DNA of 64,000 bases from Parvularcula sp038749595 (GTDB lineage: Bacteria; Pseudomonadota; Alphaproteobacteria; Caulobacterales; Parvularculaceae): NCBI GenBank assembly GCA_038749595.1, contig JBCDHW010000006.1, positions 62,001 to 126,000 on the forward strand, in the 5' to 3' direction. How positions within the stretch are numbered: position 1 is the stretch's first letter; every line of letters starts with the position of its first letter. The translations under genes were made by a program, and so were the position numbers. Below the pieces are notes generated by a model that worked only from the letters and a program-made list of their open reading frames with translations, was not told where the DNA came from and searched no databases. Below, in pieces: positions 1-7,614 of the stretch.

Positions 1-603
1 ATCCGTCTGAAACCCCACGTAAACAATCGCGTCATCCGACTGACGGATCCCGAAAAGCGTCTTGCCACCCGATGGGTCAGTCAATTCGACCATAGCCGTC
101 GGTTCACCATCGATCAGGCGGTCAGGGCGACGTTTTTGGCTCCATCCTTCGTCGAGCGCATTTCGGATCGCGCCAAAGCCAAAATTATTACCCCACATTT
201 CATTCGCAGACTGATCGCTCATCACCCCGTTTTGAGTCGACGTCACAGAACCGTCGAATGCCAAAAGCAACGCCAGCTGACCATCGGACCACGCCTCAAT
301 CCGGACCCGACCGTTCGCATTCCGCGAGTCCGCCTTCGTCTCGCCAAAGACGCGCCACATCGCGTACTGATCCCAAAGCACTTCACCGCCATCAGGTGTA
401 CGGATGATGTTGTAGCCTTTGAGAAACAACGTACCCGGCCGGGTGAAAGTCTCACCTCCCGCCGCGCGGTGCGCTCTTTCGATGATCGAACGCGCTGTCG
501 TGCTCGGATCTGATTGTTCGGCCGCTGGCATCGTTGCCCGCGCATCAAGCGCGGGTGGAGCGCCGCTGAGCAACAGCGCCGCCAGGATAGCGCCCCCTGT
601 CAC
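1..603 (-). CDS. Secreted protein of unknown function, 3' end outside window
   Basis: The reading frame is open on the minus strand from a GTG at 603 to the window edge (201 codons), so the C-terminus is missing. The GTG overlaps the TGA of the upstream DUF1330 gene as GTGA, which argues for translational coupling and for this start. The first 20 or so residues are hydrophobic (ILAALLLSG followed by Ala/Pro), consistent with a signal peptide and a periplasmic product. A segment with IIERAHRAAGGE followed by beta-rich sequence resembles LolA-like or outer-membrane lipoprotein-sorting-like proteins, but I do not recognise the family firmly. It belongs to the operon that starts under operator copy 1. 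Function unknown. Confidence 0.7.
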   Translation of the reverse strand, partial: MTGGAILAALLLSGAPPALDARATMPAAEQSDPSTTARSIIERAHRAAGGETFTRPGTLFLKGYNIIRTPDGGEVLWDQYAMWRVFGETKADSRNANGRVRIEAWSDGQLALLLAFDGSVTSTQNGVMSDQSANEMWGNNFGFGAIRNALDEGWSQKRRPDRLIDGEPTAMVELTDPSGGKTLFGIRQSDDAIVYVGFQTD

Positions 604-896
604 GACGGATCCTCCACGAGCATCACGTGCGCCGTGGCAAGCGTTTGACGCGCTAACTTCAAAGCTTCGTACTCGGGCGAATTCCAAAACGCGAGTGCCG
701 CTTCCTTGCTCGGCCAGCGCGAGATGACCGCACTCTGGCCATCAAAAAGAGGACCCTCGAGCGCCGAAACGCCCGGCGCCCGGACCACATATTCACCGCC
801 CATCTTGCTCAAAAGCGCAGCCGTCGGCCCAGCATAGTCACTAAAAAACCGTGCGCGGTCATGCACTTCCGCAAAGACAATCATATAGGCGGCCAT
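600..896 (-). CDS. DUF1330-family protein
   Basis: A 98-residue protein starting MAAYMIVFAEV. It has the DUF1330 pattern of a small dimeric alpha/beta-barrel fold: an N-terminal YMIVFAEVHD strand, a central GGEYVVRA strand and a conserved ISRWPSKEAALAFWNSPEYE segment. DUF1330 proteins have no agreed reaction and often sit in catabolic clusters. An in-frame ATG further upstream would put operator copy 1 inside the coding region, so I use the ATG at 896, which leaves a leader of about 35 bases. It is the first gene of a minus-strand operon with the secreted protein downstream, and is divergent from the VOC gene. Confidence 0.85.
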   Translation of the reverse strand: MAAYMIVFAEVHDRARFFSDYAGPTAALLSKMGGEYVVRAPGVSALEGPLFDGQSAVISRWPSKEAALAFWNSPEYEALKLARQTLATAHVMLVEDPS

Positions 897-931
897 TGTG
901 CTTCGCTCCGTCGCTAGCTTTTGAGAACGGT

Positions 932-947
932 AAAAGATATATCTTTT
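932..947. promoter_or_regulatory. Operator copy 1 of a six-site regulon
   Basis: AAAAGATATATCTTTT, a perfect 16-base palindrome, lies between the divergent DUF1330 gene (start 896) and VOC gene (start 987), nearly equidistant from both. Close variants recur at five more promoters up to 17.5 kb. It is probably the binding site of a dimeric regulator. The regulator is not identified. Confidence 0.7.
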
Positions 948-986
948 GTCGCCAACCCGAAAACACCGTTGCAAAGGCTTTCTTGG

Positions 987-1868
987 ATGAAACTTCTCCG
1001 CGCCGCTACACTCACCGTCAGCGATATCGAACGCTCAAAACAGCTTTATACGGAATATTTTGACTACAGCGTTGTGGAAGAAGGGACTGTCGATCCCGAG
1101 CTTGCCAACAGTTGGGGAACGCCAAAAAGCGCGGGTGCGCCGATGGCCGTGTTACAGCCGAGCTCTGGGGCAGCCATCTTTATCCGCTTTGTTGAGCAGC
1201 CGCCAGTCGAAGGGTTTCGTGCGCTGCGGAGTTACGGATGGAACGCGATCGAGATTTGTGTGAACGACGTTCTCGCAGCGAATGACCGTATGCTGAACAG
1301 TCCGTTTGAAATCATTGGCCCACCACGCGAAATTGACGGCTTGCCTGCGATCTATCCGATGCAAGTGAAGGGCCCCGACGAGGAAATCGTCTATCTCACG
1401 CAGATCAGGGACGATTTGCCAGCCTTTGACCTTCCCCGCGCGGCGACGTTGATCGACAAGCTCTTCATCTTAGTCATGGGGTGCAGCGACATGGAAGCTG
1501 CAAATACGTGGATGGCAGAGCATTGTGGTCTCGACATGGGCCGCGATATGGAAATCGTCTACACCATGCTTGCGAAGGCGTACGGGACGGACGAAGCAGA
1601 GCTTCACCGCATCTCAACAATGGTGCATGGTCGCGATGTGTTCCTTGAAGTTGATCAGTATCCTGAAGCTGCGATTGCTCGGCCCCATCACGAGGGCATG
1701 CTCGTCCCTGGATGTGCCGTCGGGACCATGTGGCATCCAGACTTCAACACTTTACAAGGACCGTGGATCACCGAACCAAAAGTCTATGAAAGCATTGTTT
1801 ATCAAGGCAAACGTTCGGGCACGATGCGTGGACCTGACGGTACACTGATTGAAATGGTCGAGGGCTAA
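987..1868 (+). CDS. Two-domain VOC (glyoxalase/dioxygenase-fold) protein
   Basis: A 293-residue protein with two vicinal-oxygen-chelate modules, at about 1-130 (MKLLRAATLTVSDIERSKQL) and about 155-290 (beginning near DKLFILVMGCSDMEAANTWM). VOC proteins bind a metal and act as dioxygenases, lyases, isomerases or epimerases; the substrate cannot be read from sequence. A longer in-frame start at 921 would place the operator inside the gene, so the ATG at 987 is preferred; no strong ribosome-binding site is visible. It is the first gene of a three-gene unit with the MDR reductase and the alpha/beta hydrolase, all probably under operator copy 1. Confidence 0.75.
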   Translation: MKLLRAATLTVSDIERSKQLYTEYFDYSVVEEGTVDPELANSWGTPKSAGAPMAVLQPSSGAAIFIRFVEQPPVEGFRALRSYGWNAIEICVNDVLAANDRMLNSPFEIIGPPREIDGLPAIYPMQVKGPDEEIVYLTQIRDDLPAFDLPRAATLIDKLFILVMGCSDMEAANTWMAEHCGLDMGRDMEIVYTMLAKAYGTDEAELHRISTMVHGRDVFLEVDQYPEAAIARPHHEGMLVPGCAVGTMWHPDFNTLQGPWITEPKVYESIVYQGKRSGTMRGPDGTLIEMVEG

Positions 1869-1871
1869 GTG

Positions 1872-2888
1872 ATGAAAAAAATCGTCCTAGTTCGACCGAT
1901 CGATCACAAGCCATGCGCCGATGATTTCACCATGATCGAGGCGCCAACGCCGGAATGCCCTGGCGATGGCGTCCTCGCCCGAACGGTCTATCTGTCGCTC
2001 GATCCTTACGTCGGCTCGCGACTGCGGGGGCGACATATGGGCGAGCCCGCGCCCGAACCAGGACAAGGGACGATCCCAGGCGCTGTGGTCGCGCAGGTAA
2101 TCGCGAGCAAGAGCGATCGGTTCTCTGAGGGCGATTGGATTCACAGCATGGAAGGTGGGTGGGCGGAGCATATTGCTCTCCCTGCGGAGCAATGCCGTAA
2201 GCTTGACCCGAAGATGGCGCCTCTCTCTGCCCATGCCGGCGTTCTGGGAATGCCGGGCCTGACCGGCTGGGCGGGGATCACCCAGCTCGCGAAAGTCACC
2301 GAAGGCGATACTGTGTTGATCGACGCCGCGGCTGGCCCCGTCGGCGGGACCGCAGGGCAGATCGCAAAAATTCAGGGTGCTGAGCGGGTGGTCGGTATTG
2401 CGGGCGGCGCAGAGAAATGCGCAATCGTTACGGATGTTTACGGCTTCGACGCGTGCATAGACTATAAGGCTGACGGCTGGCGAGAGGCCCTCGGCGAAGC
2501 GTTGTCCGAAGGACTGTCCGTCTTCTTTGAAAACGTCTCCGCAGAGATGGCGATGCTGGCGCTGAGCCATGCACAGACATATGCGCGGGGCGTCCTCTGC
2601 GGCTTGGTCGACGCCTATCACACCGATCAACAGAGCCAACACCCCTTGAACGCAGGAATGATCATCGGAAAACGGGCGCAATTGTCCGGACTCGTTGTTT
2701 ATGATTTTTATCCGTGCTGGGACGAATACGTAGCCGAGGCGGCAGGTTGGATTACGGATGGCAAACTCAAATTTCAAGAAGATCGCGTCATCGGGCTTGA
2801 GCAAGCACCCGCGCTCTTCGAGCGTCTCATGAACGGCAAAAATCGCGGAAAAGCGGTGGTCGCCGTGGCCGAGGAGAGCGGAGCATGA
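1872..2888 (+). CDS. NADP-dependent MDR oxidoreductase (zinc-independent)
   Basis: A 338-residue medium-chain reductase like the prostaglandin/2-alkenal/curcumin reductase group (YncB/CurA). It lacks the catalytic zinc ligands of alcohol dehydrogenases and has a nucleotide-binding GPVGGTAGQ motif near 155. It probably reduces an activated C=C bond with NADPH in the cytoplasm. GAGGG at 1860-1864 is well spaced for the ATG at 1872 and too close for the GTG at 1869. It follows the VOC gene directly and overlaps the alpha/beta hydrolase by 4 bases, so all three are probably one transcript. Confidence 0.85.
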   Translation: MKKIVLVRPIDHKPCADDFTMIEAPTPECPGDGVLARTVYLSLDPYVGSRLRGRHMGEPAPEPGQGTIPGAVVAQVIASKSDRFSEGDWIHSMEGGWAEHIALPAEQCRKLDPKMAPLSAHAGVLGMPGLTGWAGITQLAKVTEGDTVLIDAAAGPVGGTAGQIAKIQGAERVVGIAGGAEKCAIVTDVYGFDACIDYKADGWREALGEALSEGLSVFFENVSAEMAMLALSHAQTYARGVLCGLVDAYHTDQQSQHPLNAGMIIGKRAQLSGLVVYDFYPCWDEYVAEAAGWITDGKLKFQEDRVIGLEQAPALFERLMNGKNRGKAVVAVAEESGA

Positions 2889-3700
2889 GCGATACGACAC
2901 GCAAATCCTACGTTGACGGATCGTTTGGACAGATCCACGTCCGGACAGCCGGCAAGCCGAGCGATAAACCGCCGCTCGTATGCCTCCACCAAAGCCCCAA
3001 GAACGGCCTGGAATTCGAGGACTTCATGCTTGCTGCGGCTGATGATCGGCTGGTCGTGGCTGCTGATTATCCGGGATATGGCATGTCGGATTGTCCGCCT
3101 TCGGAGCAAGATGCCACGATTGAAAACTATGCCCGCGCGATGTGGCAAGTGTCTGACGCATTGAAGCTTTCCAAGGTCGACGTCTTCGGAAACCATACCG
3201 GCGCGAAAGTTGCTGTCGAAATGGCCCATCAGCGGCCTGACAATGTTCGGTGCATCGCGATGGTTTCCGCGGCAATTTTGACCGACGACGAGCGGGCGCA
3301 ATTCGTGGATTACTTCAAACCGATCCCGCTCGATAAAGAGGGATCACGGATCATTGAGAACTGGCGCCGGATCGTCGCCACCGCATCGCCTGATTGGACC
3401 CTGGAGAAGATGGATCGCTCGTTCCTTCAGACCTGTATGGGCGGCGAGGCGTATGAGTGGGGCCACGCCGCTGCGTTCGCCTATACAACGCCGTTTACGG
3501 ATGGATTACGCGACCTTCCTCACCGGAAGGTGCTCCTCAATCCGGGGGACACGCTCCAAGACTACACCCGGCGCGCAGCGCCCATCATGACCAACGGCGA
3601 AGTGGTTGAGTGCCCAGAGTGGAGCTACGGCTTCCTCGACATGCACAGCCACGCTGTTTCGGCACTTTTAAAAGAGAAAATCGACGCAGAACCCGCTTAA
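2885..3700 (+). CDS. Alpha/beta-hydrolase-fold protein with His at nucleophile elbow
   Basis: A 271-residue protein of the alpha/beta hydrolase fold. The N-terminal oxyanion region reads VCLHQSPKN and the cap and C-terminal segments fit the fold; a late His lies in FLDMHSHAVS. The nucleophile elbow, normally G-x-S-x-G, reads GNHTG at residues 102-106, so His104 occupies the Ser position. The protein is either not a serine hydrolase or uses another mechanism. It is coupled to the MDR gene by an ATGA overlap and meets the convergent MFS gene with a 4-base overlap. Substrate unknown; by context it serves the region 1 catabolic route. Confidence 0.8.
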   Translation: MSDTTRKSYVDGSFGQIHVRTAGKPSDKPPLVCLHQSPKNGLEFEDFMLAAADDRLVVAADYPGYGMSDCPPSEQDATIENYARAMWQVSDALKLSKVDVFGNHTGAKVAVEMAHQRPDNVRCIAMVSAAILTDDERAQFVDYFKPIPLDKEGSRIIENWRRIVATASPDWTLEKMDRSFLQTCMGGEAYEWGHAAAFAYTTPFTDGLRDLPHRKVLLNPGDTLQDYTRRAAPIMTNGEVVECPEWSYGFLDMHSHAVSALLKEKIDAEPA

Positions 3701-5268
3701 TGAAGGTCCGCGTACCGATATTTTCCTAGGGCAAGAAGCGGCAGTGTTGAGATCACCAGGATCACCGCTGCGGTGGTCAGTGCAAACGCCCAATCTTGCC
3801 CGGGAAACAGCCCCGTGTTGATCCCGAAGAAATGCACACCTCGGCCATCCGCAATGTCGGTGAGGATTGTCGGTCCAAGCCCAGCACCCAACGCGAAGAA
3901 CCCGTAAATCGCGCCGTAGATCGCCGAAAATGACTTCATCCCGAAGTACTTAGAGATGATGTACGCCATAAAGTCGTACTCAACCCCGGCGCCGAAGCCG
4001 ATCATCAGGATCGCGAGGGTTGCGCCGCCTGCGCCGAGTTCAGGCTGGGCCAACAGCCACAACGCGAAAGCTGGCGAGGCCAAGAAGATGAACGCGATCA
4101 TCGGCGCCCAAAAACGGTCGATCAGGATACCCCCGATGATGCGGCCCCCGAGAACCGCAAGTCCTGTCAAAGTAGCTAAGCCGACCGCTTCGTTCATTTC
4201 AAAGCCGCCCGAAGCCGTCAGCACCCGTTCAATATTGGGGATGATCGCGCCCACCGCGTAGGAGATGGGCACAAAGCAGATCGCCAAAAGCCAAAACCGC
4301 CACTCGCGTAGGGCTTCGAGAAGCGTCTGTCCCGGCAATTGGACAGCATCACCTGATGCAACCGTCGGTGGCTGCTTTGCGATGTCGAGAAACAGCATCA
4401 TCGACACCGGCACCAGCGCCAAAATACTGAAACCAAATGCCATAATGTATTCGAGCCGCAGGCCGTTCTGGCTAATCAACGGCAGCACCTGCTGGAGGAC
4501 TAAGGAGAGAAAAACCAGGGTACTGATCAACGAGACAGCGAGGATCGGGATCTTCCACTTCACCACCGCGGCATCTTTCGCGGGGATGTCGTTCACGTCC
4601 CTCAAGCTCAGCCAAGAGAGCGGGAGCGCAATCGTCAAGGGAAGCAAGCCTAATAGAACGTAGGCTGAACGCCATCCTGATCCGCCAATGAAGTGGTACG
4701 CCTCATTCGCCACGATAAATTGCGCGAAGAACTTTGACAGCGCGCCAAAAACGCCCGTGGCGATCAACGCGATCCCTAGCGCGACGCCGCGGTTCTTCTG
4801 GAACCAATTGGCGACCGGCCGAGTAAATGTGATGGGCAACGTGCCCGCCCCTGCAAACGCGAGAACGATCCAAAGCCCGAAATAGAGGGTCTTGGATCCC
4901 GTGTTCAGGGACAGCGCCATCATCGCGAGGCCAAATGTGATGATCGAGATGAGCGCGACGCGGCGCGCGCCAAACCGCTCGGCCATGATCCCAATGAAAG
5001 GCGAGGCCGTGAATGCGCCGATCGTATAAATCGCCAGCGCGTTGAGAATATCGCCTGCCGACCAGCCCATGGGCGCAAATTCGCGCATCAAAGGCGGGAT
5101 GAAAACGCCGATCGTGTAGAACGGTAGCGGAGAGAGCCCCAATCCAACGCCCACCGACGCCGCAGCCAAAACTGGCCATCCGCGTTTAAATTCGCCCTGC
5201 GGCGCAGCTTCCGCTGCGCCGAGTTCATCGCGCTCGACCAGCGCTGCCCATCCGCCTTTATCGGTCAT
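3697..5268 (-). CDS. MFS transporter
   Basis: A 523-residue membrane protein with about 12 hydrophobic helices and the MFS pattern, including the loop 2-3 segment GIMAERFGARR and a matching GGRIIGGILIDRF in the second half. The arrangement recalls monocarboxylate/oxalate-formate-type carriers. It probably imports an organic acid across the inner membrane. The ATG at 5268 lies only 4 bases from operator copy 2 and no clear Shine-Dalgarno sequence is visible, so it may be translated from a very short leader. It is divergent from the FAD oxidase gene. Confidence 0.85.
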   Translation of the reverse strand: MTDKGGWAALVERDELGAAEAAPQGEFKRGWPVLAAASVGVGLGLSPLPFYTIGVFIPPLMREFAPMGWSAGDILNALAIYTIGAFTASPFIGIMAERFGARRVALISIITFGLAMMALSLNTGSKTLYFGLWIVLAFAGAGTLPITFTRPVANWFQKNRGVALGIALIATGVFGALSKFFAQFIVANEAYHFIGGSGWRSAYVLLGLLPLTIALPLSWLSLRDVNDIPAKDAAVVKWKIPILAVSLISTLVFLSLVLQQVLPLISQNGLRLEYIMAFGFSILALVPVSMMLFLDIAKQPPTVASGDAVQLPGQTLLEALREWRFWLLAICFVPISYAVGAIIPNIERVLTASGGFEMNEAVGLATLTGLAVLGGRIIGGILIDRFWAPMIAFIFLASPAFALWLLAQPELGAGGATLAILMIGFGAGVEYDFMAYIISKYFGMKSFSAIYGAIYGFFALGAGLGPTILTDIADGRGVHFFGINTGLFPGQDWAFALTTAAVILVISTLPLLALGKYRYADLH

Positions 5269-5272
5269 GCTG

Positions 5273-5288
5273 CATTGGTATATCTTTT
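5273..5288. promoter_or_regulatory. Operator copy 2 of the six-site regulon
   Basis: CATTGGTATATCTTTT keeps the right half of the perfect copy at 932 and the central TATATC. It lies between the divergent MFS (start 5268) and FAD oxidase (start 5316) genes and would overlap the translation start region of the MFS gene. Confidence 0.6.
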
Positions 5289-5315
5289 ATCCGTCGCGTC
5301 GAGAGGAAATCGACC

Positions 5316-6707
5316 ATGAGTTGGACCCGCCGCCAAGCTTTTCTCGCCTTTGGCGCCGCTGGCGTCGCGGGATGTTCCACCGCTGTGCATCAGATGATGG
5401 ATGCCGACGTCATTGTGCTCGGCGCGGGAATTTCGGGTCTTTACGCGGCTCGCGCCCTTTACGCGGAAGGCGTCAACGTCCGCGTGATCGAAGCGGACAC
5501 CCGCGTTGGCGGTCGCTTGCATACCCTCGACGCCATTGAGGGACGGCCGGAAGCTGGCGGTGTACAGGTCGGCAAATCCTACCGCCGCTTCCGTCAAGCT
5601 GCGGCGGACGTAGGTGTTGCGATCGTCCCCGCCCCCCCAAGCCTCCGCCGTGAGCGCACATTGGTCATCGACGGCACCGTGCTGCCAAGCTCCGAATGGG
5701 CGACTTCTTCGCTGAACCCTTTCCCCGACGACATGAAGGGCTTGGCCCCCGACCAAGTCCTCTTCGCCGTCTCCGCGCGCAATAACCCGCTGGCTGAGCC
5801 TGGCGCATGGCGTTCAGCGGCCGCCGACAACGACATCTCCGCCGATGCGTTTTTGCGCAACGCAGGGATGGATGAGGCATCGCGTGCATTGTGCAACATC
5901 GCGTTGAACGCCAATCGTCTTGATACGTACAGTATGATCAATGTCTGGCGCAGTCTGTCGCTCTATCAACGCGAAGTCGCGTTGGGACCGAGCGATGTCG
6001 TGATGGGCGGCTCAGCGCGGGTGCCTGAAGCGTTGGCCAATAGACTACCGAGCGGGGCCGTTGAACTCGGCAGCACCATCCGAGCGATTGAGGAGGAGCT
6101 GGACTTTGTCCGTGTGACGACGGACAGGGGCACTTATCGAGCGCCCCATGTGATCTGTACCCTGCCCTTCTCCGCACTCCGCCGCATTGCGCTTGACGTT
6201 CCGGTCAACCTAGAAACATCTCAGGCGATCAAAGCGCTTCCCTACACCCAAGTCCAACAGGTCCATCTCGCCGTTGATGATCTGCCAGCCGATGGCTTAC
6301 CGCTGTCGATGTGGACAGATACGCCAATCGAACGTGTGTTCCCTCAGATCGACGATCAGGGCGAGGTAACCGGCGTGAAAGTCTGGATCAATGGCGAGGG
6401 CGTCCTGCGCGGCGCGTCCGATGACACGCTGTTCGCGCTCGCGCAACGCACGCTGGAGCAAACACGCCGTCTGAAGACCCGGCCGCTTGCCGTTACGCGG
6501 TGGACGGATGATCAGCCCTTCTCCGGTGGCGCCTACATGCACTGGGCACCGGGAACAATCACCCGCTGGGCCGGCAAAATGGGCGCCCCGACCGAACGCG
6601 TCAGCTTCGCCGGTGAGCACCTCTCCCGAAGCCACACAGGCATGGAGGGCGCGCTTGAAGCCGCCGACGACAGTGTTGCTTGGGCCCGAGCGAAACTCGG
6701 CGCTTAG
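5316..6707 (+). CDS. Exported FAD-dependent amine-oxidase-family protein
   Basis: A 463-residue flavoprotein. The N-terminus has twin arginines at 5-6 (TRRQAFL) and a lipobox ending in Cys20 (GVAGC), suggesting Tat export and lipid anchoring. The dinucleotide-binding motif VIVLGAGISGLYAARAL is followed by a glutamate and by RVGGRLHT. Near the C-terminus FAGEHLSRSHTGMEGALEAA closes the FAD site, as in flavin monoamine oxidases and related desaturases. It would oxidise an amine or C-H bond outside the cytoplasmic membrane. It is divergent from the MFS gene under operator copy 2; its stop adjoins the end of the next, convergent gene. Confidence 0.8.
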   Translation: MSWTRRQAFLAFGAAGVAGCSTAVHQMMDADVIVLGAGISGLYAARALYAEGVNVRVIEADTRVGGRLHTLDAIEGRPEAGGVQVGKSYRRFRQAAADVGVAIVPAPPSLRRERTLVIDGTVLPSSEWATSSLNPFPDDMKGLAPDQVLFAVSARNNPLAEPGAWRSAAADNDISADAFLRNAGMDEASRALCNIALNANRLDTYSMINVWRSLSLYQREVALGPSDVVMGGSARVPEALANRLPSGAVELGSTIRAIEEELDFVRVTTDRGTYRAPHVICTLPFSALRRIALDVPVNLETSQAIKALPYTQVQQVHLAVDDLPADGLPLSMWTDTPIERVFPQIDDQGEVTGVKVWINGEGVLRGASDDTLFALAQRTLEQTRRLKTRPLAVTRWTDDQPFSGGAYMHWAPGTITRWAGKMGAPTERVSFAGEHLSRSHTGMEGALEAADDSVAWARAKLGA

Positions 6708-7535
6708 TTAATCACCGTCGTACGTACAACTTGCCTGTAACCATCGGAGATTTATGCCGATTCTGTCGGCTCCCCCTTCCGTCCAGCTGTAGGACACAGC
6801 CCGATCGTCCTCACCAAGAACATAAAGGGTAAGCGAGGGACGACGGTTGCCGTACGGCCAATCAACGTCACGCAGCTGCAAGCGCACCGTCCGCGGAACA
6901 TCTTCATCCGTCGTAATCACCGCAATACCGCCTTGGTCGTGGAGCCGCACATCACGCCGAAAATCCCAATCATTTATCCCGCGTCCGCTATCGCCATGCT
7001 CAGCTCCACGCAAAACTGCCACCCAACACGAAAAAGGGCGTGCCCGACGAAATTGCGCTGTGCGCCCGTCGCCGCGCTCAGTCACCCACAACTCTGTCGG
7101 AGATAACGCGAAATCGAGGGCACGGCGCGGCTCGTCTGTACCCCAATCAATGAGCGCAGCGCACGACCGGCGGGTTGCCTGACCAGCGAACTGACTGCCT
7201 GAGCGGCGCCAAGTGATACGACACGTTTCCTTGCCGCGGGAGTCGCGGAAGACCTGCTTGATCTGCCCACCGCTTACCGCAGTCGTGACGTCAACCAATC
7301 CGTCATCCCCAACCCACTGCAATTTCTCACCGTTGACAAGACGGAATTCCTGTTGAGGGGCCAAGTTCTCCAACGTGAACCCTGCGTCCTCCGCGAAAAA
7401 GACATGGCGATCGTTTGACCATGTTCCCACCCACAGGCTTCGAAACTCAGTCAGATCTTTCTGGGCGGCAGGTAAGTCATCAGCATACGCTGACCCGACT
7501 GCAAGGTTCGCGACAACAATCAACAGGCGGAACAT
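6708..7535 (-). CDS. Periplasmic protein of unknown function, weakly CpcT/CpeT-like
   Basis: A 275-residue protein with a signal peptide ending near AYADD (residues 1-18). Several features, a W-x-G start (LWVGTW), a CRITWRR segment, and a conserved Cys in SFSCWVAVLRG-like context (FSCWVAVLRG), faintly recall the beta-barrel CpcT/CpeT chromophore-lyase-like family found outside cyanobacteria. The match is weak and no function should be assumed. The gene lies between the FAD oxidase and the TonB-dependent receptor and has no operator copy of its own. A terminator separates it from the receptor gene upstream. Confidence 0.7.
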   Translation of the reverse strand: MFRLLIVVANLAVGSAYADDLPAAQKDLTEFRSLWVGTWSNDRHVFFAEDAGFTLENLAPQQEFRLVNGEKLQWVGDDGLVDVTTAVSGGQIKQVFRDSRGKETCRITWRRSGSQFAGQATRRSCAALIDWGTDEPRRALDFALSPTELWVTERGDGRTAQFRRARPFSCWVAVLRGAEHGDSGRGINDWDFRRDVRLHDQGGIAVITTDEDVPRTVRLQLRDVDWPYGNRRPSLTLYVLGEDDRAVSYSWTEGGADRIGINLRWLQASCTYDGD

Positions 7536-7552
7536 ATCAATTATCCTAACAA

Positions 7553-7585
7553 CAAAAAAAGCTGGCCCAGTCTCCTAGGCCAGCT
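7553..7585 (-). terminator. Rho-independent terminator of the TonB receptor gene
   Basis: On the minus strand AGCTGGCC and its complement (7585-7578 and 7567-7560) form a perfect 8-base stem with a 10-base loop, followed by seven T residues (7559-7553). It lies 30 bases after the receptor stop codon. Confidence 0.85.
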
Positions 7586-7614
7586 CTTTGATGCGTAACA
7601 ATGGCGTACACGAA

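Noticed and set aside
1887..2900. 337-codon minus-strand frame over the MDR reductase gene
   Set aside because: Antisense to a gene with clear MDR motifs and good start signals; no domain of its own.
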